Below are positions 44,421 to 53,526 of a DNA stretch of 64,000 nt, one piece after another. The DNA is from Deltaproteobacteria bacterium HGW-Deltaproteobacteria-18 (GTDB lineage: Bacteria > Desulfobacterota > Desulfovibrionia > Desulfovibrionales > Desulfomicrobiaceae), in the NCBI GenBank assembly GCA_002841885.1, contig PHBE01000001.1, positions 248,001-312,000 on the forward strand. Reading direction: 5' to 3'. A program made the position numbers and the translations under genes. A model generated the notes under the pieces. It ran no database searches, had not been told where the DNA came from, and was given only the letters and a program-made list of their open reading frames with translations. Every line of letters begins with the position of its first letter. The stretch's first letter is position 1.

Positions 44421-45341
44421 ATGCTCTGCGTATCCAACCTTTCTGTCGACTTTGCCCGCTACGGCCAGGCAACCGGTGCACCGGCGGCCATCCGCTCGCT
44501 GGACCTGAACGTGGAGGCAGGACGAATCCTGGCCGTGGTCGGCGAGAGCGGTTCCGGGAAAAGCCTTCTGGCCCATGCCATCCTTGGGCTGCTCCCGAAC
44601 AATTCCCGTGTGGGTGGTTCCATCACCTTCAAGGGCCGTGTCCTCGACCAGAAGAACGTGCAAATCCTGCGCGGCCGGGAAATCGCCCTGATTCCTCAGT
44701 CCGTGTCCTATCTGAATCCGCTCAGACGCGTGGGGGCACAGGTATTGCGCGCTACCACACTAAGCGGTCTTGGGCCAAAAGAGGCGGCCAAGGTCCGCGA
44801 TGCAGCCTTTGACCGCTACGGATTGGGACTGAAAACCCAGTCTCTTTATCCGCATCAAATATCCGGGGGAATGTCGCGCCGTGTCCTTACAGCCACCGCC
44901 ACCACCGGCAACGCAAGTCTGGTCATTGCCGACGAACCGACCACGGGCCTTGATCAGGCATCGGCGCTCGAATCCCTGCGCCATCTGCGCGAACTGGCCG
45001 ACAGCGGCACGGCGGTACTGCTCATCACCCACGACATCGAGGCCTCGCTGAACGTGGCGGACCAGGTCGCGGTATTCCTTGGCGGCATGGTCGTGGAAAT
45101 TGCCGAGACCGCCGATTTCGCAGACATCAGCCACCTGCGCCACCCCTATACGCGGGCGTTGTGGCAGGCATTACCCCATAACGATTTCATGGATGCACCA
45201 ACGAGATCATACAAGACTGCGGCCTCCGCCCAGGGCTGCGTCTATGCCGCTGACTGCACCATGGCCGGCGCCTTGTGCGGCGAGACGATACCCGCATGGC
45301 GAAAGATGAACGGCGGCCGGGTCAGGTGCCACCATGCTTGA
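44421..45341 (+). CDS. ABC transporter ATP-binding protein, NikD/CntD type
   Basis: 306 aa. Walker A GESGSGKS, Q-loop LIPQSVSYLNPLRRVG, signature HQISGGMSRRVL (a variant in which the usual Gln is replaced by Arg), Walker B LVIADEPTTGLD, switch His in LLITHD. C-terminal oligopeptide-type extension with four cysteines (QGCVYAADCTMAGALCGE). ATG at 44421 follows AGGAG by 5 bases; a GTG six bases earlier is the alternative. Overlaps the next ATPase gene by 8 bp. Confidence 0.87.
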   Translation: MLCVSNLSVDFARYGQATGAPAAIRSLDLNVEAGRILAVVGESGSGKSLLAHAILGLLPNNSRVGGSITFKGRVLDQKNVQILRGREIALIPQSVSYLNPLRRVGAQVLRATTLSGLGPKEAAKVRDAAFDRYGLGLKTQSLYPHQISGGMSRRVLTATATTGNASLVIADEPTTGLDQASALESLRHLRELADSGTAVLLITHDIEASLNVADQVAVFLGGMVVEIAETADFADISHLRHPYTRALWQALPHNDFMDAPTRSYKTAASAQGCVYAADCTMAGALCGETIPAWRKMNGGRVRCHHA

Positions 45342-45939
45342 GGCCCGTGATCTTTCCTTCCGGTACAAGGCCAGGGCGCCGTGGATCTTTCGCAACCTGT
45401 CCATGAGCATCGCCCCGGGAGAGATAATCGGCCTGTCAGGACCAAGCGGCCGGGGCAAATCAACCCTTGCCCGCGTGCTCTGCGGCTACCTGCCCAGTTC
45501 AACAGGCTATATCCACGTGGATGGCAAGGAGCCCAAATCCGGTTATCATCCGGTCCAGCTTCTCTTCCAGCACCCGGAACTGGCAGTGAACCCGCGGTTC
45601 ACCGCACTCCAAATCATGGAAGAGGCCTGGAAACCCGACCCGGCCCTGCTGGACGCACTGTGCATCCGCCCCCAGTGGCTGGAACGTTATCCTCATGAAC
45701 TGAGCGGAGGCGAACTCCAGCGCATCTGTGTGGCCCGAGCCCTCGACCCACGCACTCGCTATCTCGTGGCCGACGAAATGACCTCCATGCTCGACGCCAT
45801 CACTCAGGCGCAGATATGGAAAGTCATCTCGGACCAGGTCCGTACTCGTGGCCTGGGCGTATACGTCATCAGCCACAACACGAGCCTGCTGATACGCCTG
45901 TGTTCCCGCCAGGACGATTTCTTTACCACTGCCGCGTGA
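45334..45939 (+). CDS. ABC transporter ATP-binding protein, NikE/CntF type
   Basis: 201 aa, short for the family because it lacks the C-terminal oligopeptide extension. Walker A SGPSGRGKST, Q-loop LLFQHPELAVNPRF, signature HELSGGELQRICVARAL, Walker B YLVADEMTSMLD (Met where most have Pro), switch His in VISHN. Forms the ATPase pair with the preceding gene. Last gene of the importer. Confidence 0.86.
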   Translation: MLEARDLSFRYKARAPWIFRNLSMSIAPGEIIGLSGPSGRGKSTLARVLCGYLPSSTGYIHVDGKEPKSGYHPVQLLFQHPELAVNPRFTALQIMEEAWKPDPALLDALCIRPQWLERYPHELSGGELQRICVARALDPRTRYLVADEMTSMLDAITQAQIWKVISDQVRTRGLGVYVISHNTSLLIRLCSRQDDFFTTAA

Positions 45940-46160
45940 TTCTTCAGCCCCTGGGAAATAATCCGTCCGAGAACGGTCGAAGCCTCGCATGCTTGCAGGC
46001 ATTGGCATCTCCATGTTATGGACCTCAGCCTTCCCCTTCAATCAACCCTGAGGGCAAATCCAGGCGTAGCTGCAAAAACGAGACTTCCAGAATCTCCCCG
46101 ACCAGACCGGCAAACTCCCCAGTCAAAACCAGATGCGCCCTGCGCAATTGCGATATTGTT

Positions 46161-46203
46161 GATTCTCAATTGACTTGATAGAATTGTGTCTCATTATCAA
46201 TTT
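46161..46203. promoter_or_regulatory. Possible Fur-type sites in a gene-free region
   Basis: Intergenic 45940-46400 holds no gene. Near its middle GATTCTCAATTGA (46161-46173) and TCTCATTATCAATTT (46189-46203) resemble halves of Fur boxes, which are built of GATAAT/ATTCTC-like hexamers in both orientations. Downstream on the plus strand is the chalcone-isomerase-like gene. This is pattern resemblance only. Confidence 0.3.
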
Positions 46204-46400
46204 CTTGAGAGGCACGATCTTACCTGCGCCCAAGACACCACCAATTTATCAGCGAGGTTTGCAACTACGGACTTGCTTTTGGATGTCCAGCAATCCGGGC
46301 TCGATTTCACGATTTCATTTGAAGAAGAGACATATCTCGAGTTTCATCTGATATTATTTTGATTGAAAAATCGCAAATCAAAGGATTCAGGCAATATACC

Positions 46401-46922
46401 ATGCACAGAAAAATCATTGGTTCAATACTTGCTTTTTTCCTTCTGCTTGCTTCCAGTGTTCAAGCAGACACAAGCACTATTTCAAAATATGTTCCGCAAG
46501 CTCAGGCCGTCGGATCAGGCAGGCTCACCTACATCTTCTGGAATGTCTACGATGCCACGCTGTATGCGCCTGAAGCAAAATGGCGCCAATCCGAACCCTA
46601 CGCACTCTCCATATCATACCTCCGAAAACTCAAAGGCGATCAGATTGCCAAGACCTCTGCGGAAGCTATCCGGGATCTCGGATTTTCCGATGAATCCACC
46701 CTTGATGAATGGTATCGACGAATGCTGATGATATTCCCTGATGTTGACGAGAACACCACACTTATCGGAATACGAAGCAAAAAAGGGCAGACAGTTTTCT
46801 ATAACAATGGTAAAATTTCAGGAGTCATATCAGACCCCGCTTTTGCCGATTGGTTTTTCGGGATCTGGTTGAATGAAAAGACCCAAAAACCAGAGTTACG
46901 AAGAAGTCTATTGGGTCTGTAG
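46401..46922 (+). CDS. Chalcone isomerase-like (CHI-like) exported protein
   Basis: 173 aa. Signal peptide (HRKIIGSILAFFLLLASSVQAD). The mature part matches the bacterial chalcone-isomerase-like family: GSGRLTYIFWNVYDATLYAP, ALSISYLRKLKGDQIAKTSA, VISDPAFADWFFGIWLNEKT. Bacterial members are periplasmic and bind or act on lipid-like ligands; enzymatic isomerisation is not expected. ATG at 46401 chosen because the signal peptide begins there; the ribosome binding site is weak. The next gene follows after 28 bp. Confidence 0.78.
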   Translation: MHRKIIGSILAFFLLLASSVQADTSTISKYVPQAQAVGSGRLTYIFWNVYDATLYAPEAKWRQSEPYALSISYLRKLKGDQIAKTSAEAIRDLGFSDESTLDEWYRRMLMIFPDVDENTTLIGIRSKKGQTVFYNNGKISGVISDPAFADWFFGIWLNEKTQKPELRRSLLGL

Positions 46923-46950
46923 TTGAAATAAGCCGCATAAAAAAGGAATA

Positions 46951-47331
46951 TTGAACAGCGTGAAACTTAAAATCATCCTTTTCAGCGTCCTTGTACTCCT
47001 TTGTTCTTGTGGCATCAAAGGAGATAAATACACAAATATGCAGCCCACCCTGCGTTTGGAGGAATTTTTTAATGGCCCTGTCAAATTGTGGGGAATAGTT
47101 CAGGATCGTAGCGGCAATATTGTGAATCGCTTTGATGCCAGGATTGATGGCCAATGGAATGAAAAAAACGGGGTGCTGGATGAACTTTTCACCTATTACG
47201 ACACCGGAAAACAAGAAAAAAGAATATGGAAAATCACCAAAATTGACGACCTGCATTACGAAGGCACAGCCAAAGATATAATTGGCACTGCCAATGGCCG
47301 GGCATATGGAAATTCTGTATATTTGGCTTAA
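46951..47331 (+). CDS. DUF3833-like lipoprotein, C-terminally truncated
   Basis: 126 aa. Lipobox LLCSCG near residue 19. The body follows the DUF3833 pattern: PTLRLEEFFNGPVKLWGIVQ, DRSGNIVNRF, GVLDELFTYYDTGKQEKRIW, YEGTAKDIIGTANGRAYGNS. Family members continue for about 45 further residues (a DDWMY-type segment), but here the frame stops at 47331. The protein may be a truncated, perhaps non-functional copy. Starts at TTG (46951) behind AAAGGA, with GTG at 46960 as an alternative. CHI-like and DUF3833 genes often occur together in lipid-modification clusters. Confidence 0.65.
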   Translation: MNSVKLKIILFSVLVLLCSCGIKGDKYTNMQPTLRLEEFFNGPVKLWGIVQDRSGNIVNRFDARIDGQWNEKNGVLDELFTYYDTGKQEKRIWKITKIDDLHYEGTAKDIIGTANGRAYGNSVYLA

Positions 47332-47539
47332 GGGATGGATATAATAATTGGTGACAGCAGTTTCGGCTTGGCCTTTAAAGACCGGATGTAGGCCATGAGG
47401 GATGGCGTAATCATAATCGTTCATATCTCAAGAAGTTCGGCATCACCGTCGCCGAAGTGAGGGTATCACGCTGAATTCTCAAGTAAAACGCCCCATTTGG
47501 CCCGTACGTCTCTGGCGAAACAGGGTACGAGAACCTGTT

Positions 47540-47995
47540 TTGCGGGAATTGAGGATGGGTGTTTCGCCGGAACTTGTGGCCCTGGCGGTCATCGTTGGCC
47601 TGGTATCTTCCACCTGGCCGCAGATTGGCACCAACCCGATCATGGCTCTTGTTCTCTCGTGGTCGTTCAAGTGCAACAAGGCAATCACGAGTGGCGTCTC
47701 GTTGGTGTTCACCCCCTTTCAATACGCCCTCATGATTCCTTTTCTGCGTCTTGGAGAAACGATCCTTGGCGTCGAACATTTCGAGACAACAGTTCCCGAC
47801 ATCATAAAAATCGTGTTTACGGATCCAATCGGCTCATTCAGCGTTCTCGGCATCCCGCTTCTCCACGCAATCCTCGGTTGGATCAGCGCCTGGGCTCTGG
47901 TCGGCCCGACTCTGTTTTTCCCGACGCGTTGGCTCATACGGCGGGTGTCAAACAGAGTATCCAGACCCGGCGCTGCAAGGATTCAAAACAGCTAA
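47540..47995 (+). CDS. DUF2062-like membrane protein
   Basis: 151 aa from a TTG, with three to four membrane segments. GVSPELVALAVIVGLVSSTW with PQIGTNPIMALVLSWSFKCN and FTPFQYALMIPF resemble the DUF2062 pattern (GxSPxxLALGxAxGxF, then a Pro in a membrane hairpin). In-frame protein-like sequence with basic and Trp residues (VKRPIWPVRLWRNRVREPV) extends upstream to about 47470 without a standard start codon, so the true start may be non-canonical or lost. The segment 47332-47470 between it and the truncated lipoprotein shows no gene and may be a rearrangement joint. Confidence 0.5.
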   Translation: MRELRMGVSPELVALAVIVGLVSSTWPQIGTNPIMALVLSWSFKCNKAITSGVSLVFTPFQYALMIPFLRLGETILGVEHFETTVPDIIKIVFTDPIGSFSVLGIPLLHAILGWISAWALVGPTLFFPTRWLIRRVSNRVSRPGAARIQNS

Positions 47996-48176
47996 GCAGT
48001 ACGGTACTAAAACAACGCGAATAAAGACGATCTCAAACTGATAGATAACTCATCAATATTATAAACCTTAAACATTGCATCCAGCATTTATGTGAACGTC
48101 GACGAACTGTACCTTAGCATGCGCCAGGTAAATTTCGTTGTACCTCAAACAGCTGAAGGTTTTTGTTTGGAGTATT

Positions 48177-48211
48177 GCCCCCTCGCGAGCATTCCGTTGC
48201 GCGGAGGGGGC
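48177..48211 (-). terminator. Hairpin downstream of the chemoreceptor gene
   Basis: GCCCCCTC (48177-48184) pairs with GAGGGGGC (48204-48211), just after the minus-strand stop codon at 48220. G+C-rich stem without a T tract. Confidence 0.5.
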
Positions 48212-48219
48212 AGCGCAGC

Positions 48220-49902
48220 CTAAATCTTGAATTTACTCACCATTTCATCGAGACTCTCAGCCAGGCGGGCCAAAGATTGCGAATTCCCATGCATTGACCG
48301 GGCGGTTTCGGCCAATTCGCCCGAAGTGGCATTGACCGACGTCACATCCCTGGCGATGGTTCGCAGCACCGAATCAGCCTGCGCGACGTTCTCGTTGACC
48401 TGCTGAACGCCTACAGAGGCCTGTCCGACATTGTCGGCGATGTCGCGGGTCGTAACGGACTGCTCTTCCACCGCCGCCGCAATGCTGCCCACGATTGAGT
48501 CCACGTCGTTGATCACGCTGCTGATCTGCCCGATTTCCTGCACTGTCAGCCCCGTGGTCTGCTGGATGCCCTGGATTTTGCCCCGGATCTCCTCGGTGGC
48601 ACGGGCGGTCTGCTGGGCCAATTCCTTGATCTCGTTGGCGACTACGGCAAAACCGCGCCCCGCGTCTCCAGCCCTGGCCGCCTCGATGGTCGCATTCAGG
48701 GCCAGCAGGTTGGTCTGGGAGGAGATGGCCGAGATAGCCTCGGTAACCTTGCCGATATCCTGCGCTGCCGTACCGAGCTCATTGACCTGCACGGAGGCTT
48801 TCCCGGCCGCAGCAACAGCCTGTCCGGTTATGTCCTTGGCCTTGCCGGTGCTGACCGAAATTTCCGTAATGGTCGCGCTCATCTCTTCGGAGCTTGAAGC
48901 CACAGTTCCCATGTTCACGGTAAATTGCTCCATGGACGCGGCGACGCTGTTCATGTTCGCGCTCATTTCCTCCGCCGAGGCCGCGACAGTATTGGAAGTT
49001 CCGGTCATGACATTGGAAGAACTGCTCAGATTGCCTGCAAGTTCCAGCAGCGTATGCGAGGCAATGCGGACCTGACTTGAATTGTTGGCGACGTCCTTGA
49101 TGATTTTGTGCACTCTGTCCACGAACAGATTGAACCACTCGGCCAGATCCTGGGTTTCCGTGCCGGACTGATCCGTGACCCTTTTGGTAAGATCGCCTTC
49201 CCCCTCGGCAATGTCGCGCAGCATGGCGATCATGCGGCCCAGAGGCCCTGTTATACCGTTCGAGATGACCAGGGTCAGCGCCCCACCTACGAGAATGCTG
49301 CCGAATGTGATGATCGACAGAATGAGCTTGAGCCGATCAAAGGCGTCCACCGCTTCCAGACCGGCATCCTTTGCGTCATTCTCGACAATTTCGGTCAGCT
49401 TGTTGATGTGCTCGCGCATGATGTCGAATTTTTCCGCGCCTTCCGTCATGGCCAGATCGACGGCTTCCGGACTATCGCCCCCGGAGGACTCGGCACGCAG
49501 CGCGAGAATCTTTTTTGACACATCTTCCCAAGCCGCCCTGTCTCTGACGTACTGATCAACCAGGCCCTTCTTCTCCGAGGAAAAGCTGACCTCGATGAAC
49601 TTTTTCAGACGGCTGTCCGCCTGCTCCATATTTTCCTTGTATGATTTCATATTGTTTTCATACTCGGTGCTTCCGGGGGCACTCAACAGCAAGCCCCGCT
49701 CGGCCAAGAGCATCTGATGCAGGTCGCGATCCGCTTCGAGCAGGACCGCGGTTCCCGGCAGATCGCGTCTGAGCACCAGAGACAAGTTGCCGTTGATGGA
49801 CGTGGCCATAAAAAAAGCCACCAGCCCCATGATCCCGATCAAAACGACATTGAGGCCTAGGATGACGAACAGACGTCCACGTATGCGAAATTTATTCAAC
49901 AT
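48220..49902 (-). CDS. Methyl-accepting chemotaxis protein
   Basis: 560 aa. Membrane segment at about 12-35, a four-helix-type periplasmic sensor (about 36-195; [16 protein letters not shown]), second membrane segment ([20 protein letters not shown]), HAMP ([20 protein letters not shown]) and a cytoplasmic signalling domain with hairpin tip [20 protein letters not shown]. Relays ligand binding to CheA/CheW at the cell pole; no CheA-binding genes are nearby. No C-terminal CheR pentapeptide. ATG at 49902 chosen because AAAGGAG precedes it. Confidence 0.92.
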   Translation of the reverse strand: MLNKFRIRGRLFVILGLNVVLIGIMGLVAFFMATSINGNLSLVLRRDLPGTAVLLEADRDLHQMLLAERGLLLSAPGSTEYENNMKSYKENMEQADSRLKKFIEVSFSSEKKGLVDQYVRDRAAWEDVSKKILALRAESSGGDSPEAVDLAMTEGAEKFDIMREHINKLTEIVENDAKDAGLEAVDAFDRLKLILSIITFGSILVGGALTLVISNGITGPLGRMIAMLRDIAEGEGDLTKRVTDQSGTETQDLAEWFNLFVDRVHKIIKDVANNSSQVRIASHTLLELAGNLSSSSNVMTGTSNTVAASAEEMSANMNSVAASMEQFTVNMGTVASSSEEMSATITEISVSTGKAKDITGQAVAAAGKASVQVNELGTAAQDIGKVTEAISAISSQTNLLALNATIEAARAGDAGRGFAVVANEIKELAQQTARATEEIRGKIQGIQQTTGLTVQEIGQISSVINDVDSIVGSIAAAVEEQSVTTRDIADNVGQASVGVQQVNENVAQADSVLRTIARDVTSVNATSGELAETARSMHGNSQSLARLAESLDEMVSKFKI

Positions 49903-50061
49903 GACAACTCCTTTGGAGCAAGGTTGACAAAAAGTTGAAATATTCAATCAAGCTTCTTAATACATTTTAATCAAAGCGAATTGAAATATAATCGCCTTCT
50001 CTGATTGTTTTTTGATTCGGCACAAAAGAATCATGTGTTGAATCATGCAACATGCACGTTC

Positions 50062-50436
50062 TCATGGCAAAGCTAAATGATGTCGAATCCGTTCAATCAT
50101 GCGAGACATGCTGCATGGCTTCAAAAGTACATCCCTGCTGCTCATACCCAGAGATTCCAGTTCAGCGGAAAGTTCAGTGTCCACGGAACCGGTGTGAATC
50201 AAAAAACGCCGACACCGGCCAGACGCGGCCCTGATGAAATCACCACCGTGCATGCCCGGCAATCGCATATCCACAATGCACAAATCCGCCCCATCGCGTT
50301 CAAGAATACTCAGGCCCTCCTCCGCAGAAGCCGCAACAAGAATTTCAAACTCATCGTAATCCTCACAATATGCAATGAAACTTGAACGTATCTGTGCTTC
50401 ATCATCAACAATGAGCACCCTATTAAAATTACTCAT
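50062..50436 (-). CDS. Single-domain response regulator (receiver only)
   Basis: 124 aa, a stand-alone CheY-like receiver. Acidic pair VLIVDDEAQ, phospho-Asp in LCIVDMRLPGMHG, Thr in FLIHTGS and Lys in VLLKPCSM. No output domain. It begins 3 bp after the upstream sensor kinase gene ends, so it is the likely phosphate acceptor of that kinase. Confidence 0.88.
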   Translation of the reverse strand: MSNFNRVLIVDDEAQIRSSFIAYCEDYDEFEILVAASAEEGLSILERDGADLCIVDMRLPGMHGGDFIRAASGRCRRFLIHTGSVDTELSAELESLGMSSRDVLLKPCSMSRMIERIRHHLALP

Positions 50437-50439
50437 TTC

Positions 50440-52803
50440 CTATCCCACTGAATTACTGCGCACAGGTAACTCTATGACAAATACTGTTCCGTTTCCAGGA
50501 GTTGATTTAACGCTCATCTTTCCTCCATGTCCATTGGTAATGATGAAATAGGAAACGGATAATCCCAGACCTGTGCCGATACCTGGGGCCTTGGTGGTAA
50601 AGAAAGGCTCAAAAATGCGACGCTGAATATCCGCAGAAATACCAGGCCCGTTGTCCTCAATCTCCATTCGTACCCAGTCTCCCTGACAGAACAGACGGAT
50701 TTCTATGCGCGGTTCCTCGCAGCCTGCATCCAATGCTTGTGCGGAGTTGCGCAGCAGATTGAGAACTACCTGCTCGATATCGGTTTCCGTGCACTCAATA
50801 TTTGGGAGAGGTTCGATGTAATGCTTTACGATCGCTATTTTCTTGAAGTCGAAACTCTTCTTCAGGTCGAAATCATTGGATGCCAACGCGAGCGCCTTGT
50901 CGATGATTTCAGGCAGACTGCAACTCAAGCGATGAGACTGGCTCAGACGACTGAAGTCGAGCATGTGCCGGATGATGCTTGCAGCGCGTAGCGCCGCTGA
51001 TTCGATGTCGGCGACAAACAGGTGGAGTTTGCGCGTTTGAGAATACTGCTCCATCACTTCCAGATCAAGGCCTATACGCTTGGCAACCTCCTGGTTCTTT
51101 GAAAAATCCGGACGCATGCGCTGAGCCAATGTTTGTACAGCCTGCAAGATGATACCAAGAGGATTATTTATCTCATGAGCGATGCCGGCAGAAATGCCTC
51201 CAACGGAAATCATTTTCTCAGTCTGAACCATCATCTCCTGCATTTTTTTATGTTCTGTTATGTCAACCATACTGGCAATGCTGTAATGATCAAGAAAATT
51301 GTAATAGATGAGCATGGTGTGCTCTACGCCATCTTTGGCTGTCACGCGACGTTCGTACGCATCAGGAATGTACTTAAAATCAGTGATTTTGCTGCGCTGC
51401 CAAGATTCCATGACCGACTTTCTGTACTGAGGATCGGGATAAGCTTTCAGCCACCAGTCATCCAAGGATGGAAGGTCGTCCACTGTATACCCCAGAATCT
51501 TGGTGAATGCCTGGTTTACGGCGACAAATCGACCATCATCCAAAGTATAGCAAAGCGGGATCGGAGTCAGATCGAAAAGTCCGCGGAATCTGGCCTCGCT
51601 CTGAATGGTTTGGCTGCGCAAAATTCGCTGTTGTCGCAAAAGGTGCAGCAGCCACAGGATGAGCAGTCCCTCCAGAATGATGAAGGCCAAGGCTGCAAGG
51701 AGATAATATCCGTAACCATGCCACCGTGATTCCGGCTGGTTGATTACATTGACTTGCTCGGAAATTTCGACGGCGGTCGGATCTATGCCCCAGCGTTTCA
51801 TCACCGGATAATCAATGGTAACTGAAGTGACTTCTTCGCGAACCACCGGGATGGAAGCGGGATTCCTTCCAGTCCAGATGCGCAAAGCAAGCCCGGCGGC
51901 GGTTGCACCCTGATAAAAACCGCTATTGACCCAGCCCCCCAAGGCTCCAAGACCAAGATACATCCCTCCATGCACCAATACCGGCCCAGGCGCGTTCTCC
52001 GCAACAAGAGGCATGACGGTTTCGGGATTCAAGGCATGCCCATGTTTATCCTGAAAAAAATCGGAATGATAGACGAGACTCGGGCGGGGAGAATTACGGA
52101 GTTTTTCTATCAGTTCAGCCAGATCAAGTCCTTGCCCCTCGTCCAGAAACACGAATGGCCTGTCGATTCGGCCGGATTGGGCCATTTCTTCCAATATGGC
52201 ACGATTGGCCGCGCCCGTGGTGCTTCTGTCCGTAACCACCAGAATCCGTTCGGCCTGCGGATACAGCTTCAGACCTGTTTCCAGGGTTCTCTCCACATGC
52301 ATGGTTTCGACGACTCCGGTGAACAATGGAGCCTGGTCAAGCATGCCCGGTCTCAGGCCGTTGACGCCGCAGAACACCACCGGAATATCCGCAAAAATGC
52401 TCTGTCCATGCTCAAGCAGAAACAGAAGGGCATCATCATCCAGTGAAAAGATGGTATCGAATTGTTTGCCAACGTATTTCATGGCGTACACTTCCCTTAA
52501 AAGCGAAAGGTAGCCCGCATCTCGCAAACGCTTCGTATCCATATATTCAATGAAGATTGCCGTATCAGGCGGCAAGGTCGTTCTAATGCCTCGAATTTCC
52601 TCATCAGAAAGCGGCATACCGGGATGATAGGAATTGAGAATCAGTACTCGTTTAGGTTGATCGGCACTCTCTCCCTGGCTGGAGGCCGTCGCGATTGGCG
52701 AAAGCATGAAAATCGCGCAGGCGAGGACGGCCGAAGCAAAAATCAATGCGTGCCGCCCTCTATTTGAAAAATGCCGCATAACTATCATACCGATTACATC
52801 CAT
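50440..52803 (-). CDS. Sensor histidine kinase with ABC-substrate-binding-like sensor, PAS and HisKA/HATPase domains
   Basis: 787 aa. Signal/membrane segment near residues 18-40; a periplasmic domain (about 50-345; RVLILNSYHPGMPLSDEEIR, FDTIFSLDDDALLFLLEHG, ILVVTDRSTTGAANRAILEE) resembles ABC_sub_bind/LivK-like proteins; second membrane segment (GYYLLAALAFIILEGLLILW), PAS (about 405-520), HisKA with H-box in ISAGIAHEINNPLGIILQAV, N-box VLNLLRNSAQALD, G-boxes in DNGPGIS and GTGLGLSVSYFI. Several ATGs near the start (52803, 52788, 52779) are possible. It probably binds a small ligand and signals to the adjacent receiver. Confidence 0.87.
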   Translation of the reverse strand: MDVIGMIVMRHFSNRGRHALIFASAVLACAIFMLSPIATASSQGESADQPKRVLILNSYHPGMPLSDEEIRGIRTTLPPDTAIFIEYMDTKRLRDAGYLSLLREVYAMKYVGKQFDTIFSLDDDALLFLLEHGQSIFADIPVVFCGVNGLRPGMLDQAPLFTGVVETMHVERTLETGLKLYPQAERILVVTDRSTTGAANRAILEEMAQSGRIDRPFVFLDEGQGLDLAELIEKLRNSPRPSLVYHSDFFQDKHGHALNPETVMPLVAENAPGPVLVHGGMYLGLGALGGWVNSGFYQGATAAGLALRIWTGRNPASIPVVREEVTSVTIDYPVMKRWGIDPTAVEISEQVNVINQPESRWHGYGYYLLAALAFIILEGLLILWLLHLLRQQRILRSQTIQSEARFRGLFDLTPIPLCYTLDDGRFVAVNQAFTKILGYTVDDLPSLDDWWLKAYPDPQYRKSVMESWQRSKITDFKYIPDAYERRVTAKDGVEHTMLIYYNFLDHYSIASMVDITEHKKMQEMMVQTEKMISVGGISAGIAHEINNPLGIILQAVQTLAQRMRPDFSKNQEVAKRIGLDLEVMEQYSQTRKLHLFVADIESAALRAASIIRHMLDFSRLSQSHRLSCSLPEIIDKALALASNDFDLKKSFDFKKIAIVKHYIEPLPNIECTETDIEQVVLNLLRNSAQALDAGCEEPRIEIRLFCQGDWVRMEIEDNGPGISADIQRRIFEPFFTTKAPGIGTGLGLSVSYFIITNGHGGKMSVKSTPGNGTVFVIELPVRSNSVG

Positions 52804-53526
52804 CTCAATCCGAGTTTATTTATATATCATCTCACAACACGTAAAGACATGGCAAAGTCAAAGCAATCAATTTTCTCTCAGATAGCATCTTTCTTTCGAA
52901 AAAGCTCATGAGGAAACAACTACCGAGATACCTATGGAGGCTGGACATCCGTGCGACTGTATCAGCGAGCACCTTGAAGCTGCAAGCTCCAAATGTCTTT
53001 CCGCTAGATCGTTGAACAACTCGGATGGAGTCTGACCAGCGTTCAGCGCGTCATCTACGCCGAAATCATCAACGGGATCTCCGACCCGGAGAACAAACGA
53101 GCCACGACAAAGAAAACTGCGCAATTCGTCATGGAAGTGAGGGTGAGAGTCTCCAGACGAGTGCGATTCAACAAGATCAGAATTCTCGTGGTTCAAAAAC
53201 GTCTCTGGATCACTGACCGTTGGAGGGTGCGGTCGTGAAACTCGAACTAATGGCTTACCGATCTTCTTCAAAGCTACGTCCAATTCATCGATTCCGGCTC
53301 CAATATCAACATAACAAATAGATTCTTGCTTAATTCATTTACAAATCAAATTTGACTTTACGCCAGACACATGTATTTTAATCAATATTTTCATTACCTT
53401 AAATATTCATTTTAATTATTTTGCCATACTATTCGTAACCATAACGCTTTTTAATTAATTATTTTATAGATATATAATTTTTGATAATTCATTTCTAAAT
53501 TCAAAAAATTTGAGAAGCAACCACTC
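52804..53526. other. Long region without a confident gene
   Basis: About 720 bp. The first part, about 52900-53280, has protein-like frames on both strands but none with a start codon plus ribosome binding site: a minus-strand frame (52906-53283, continuing upstream as YVDIGAGIDELDVALKKIG) and a plus-strand frame of about 75 codons after the TAG at 53009. This may be a decayed gene. The second part, 53300-53526, is very AT-rich and probably holds the promoter of the DUF169 gene. Confidence 0.4.

Noticed and set aside
46825-47424. 199-codon minus-strand frame across the DUF3833-like gene
   Set aside because: The plus strand carries a lipobox and the DUF3833 pattern; the minus frame has no recognised family.
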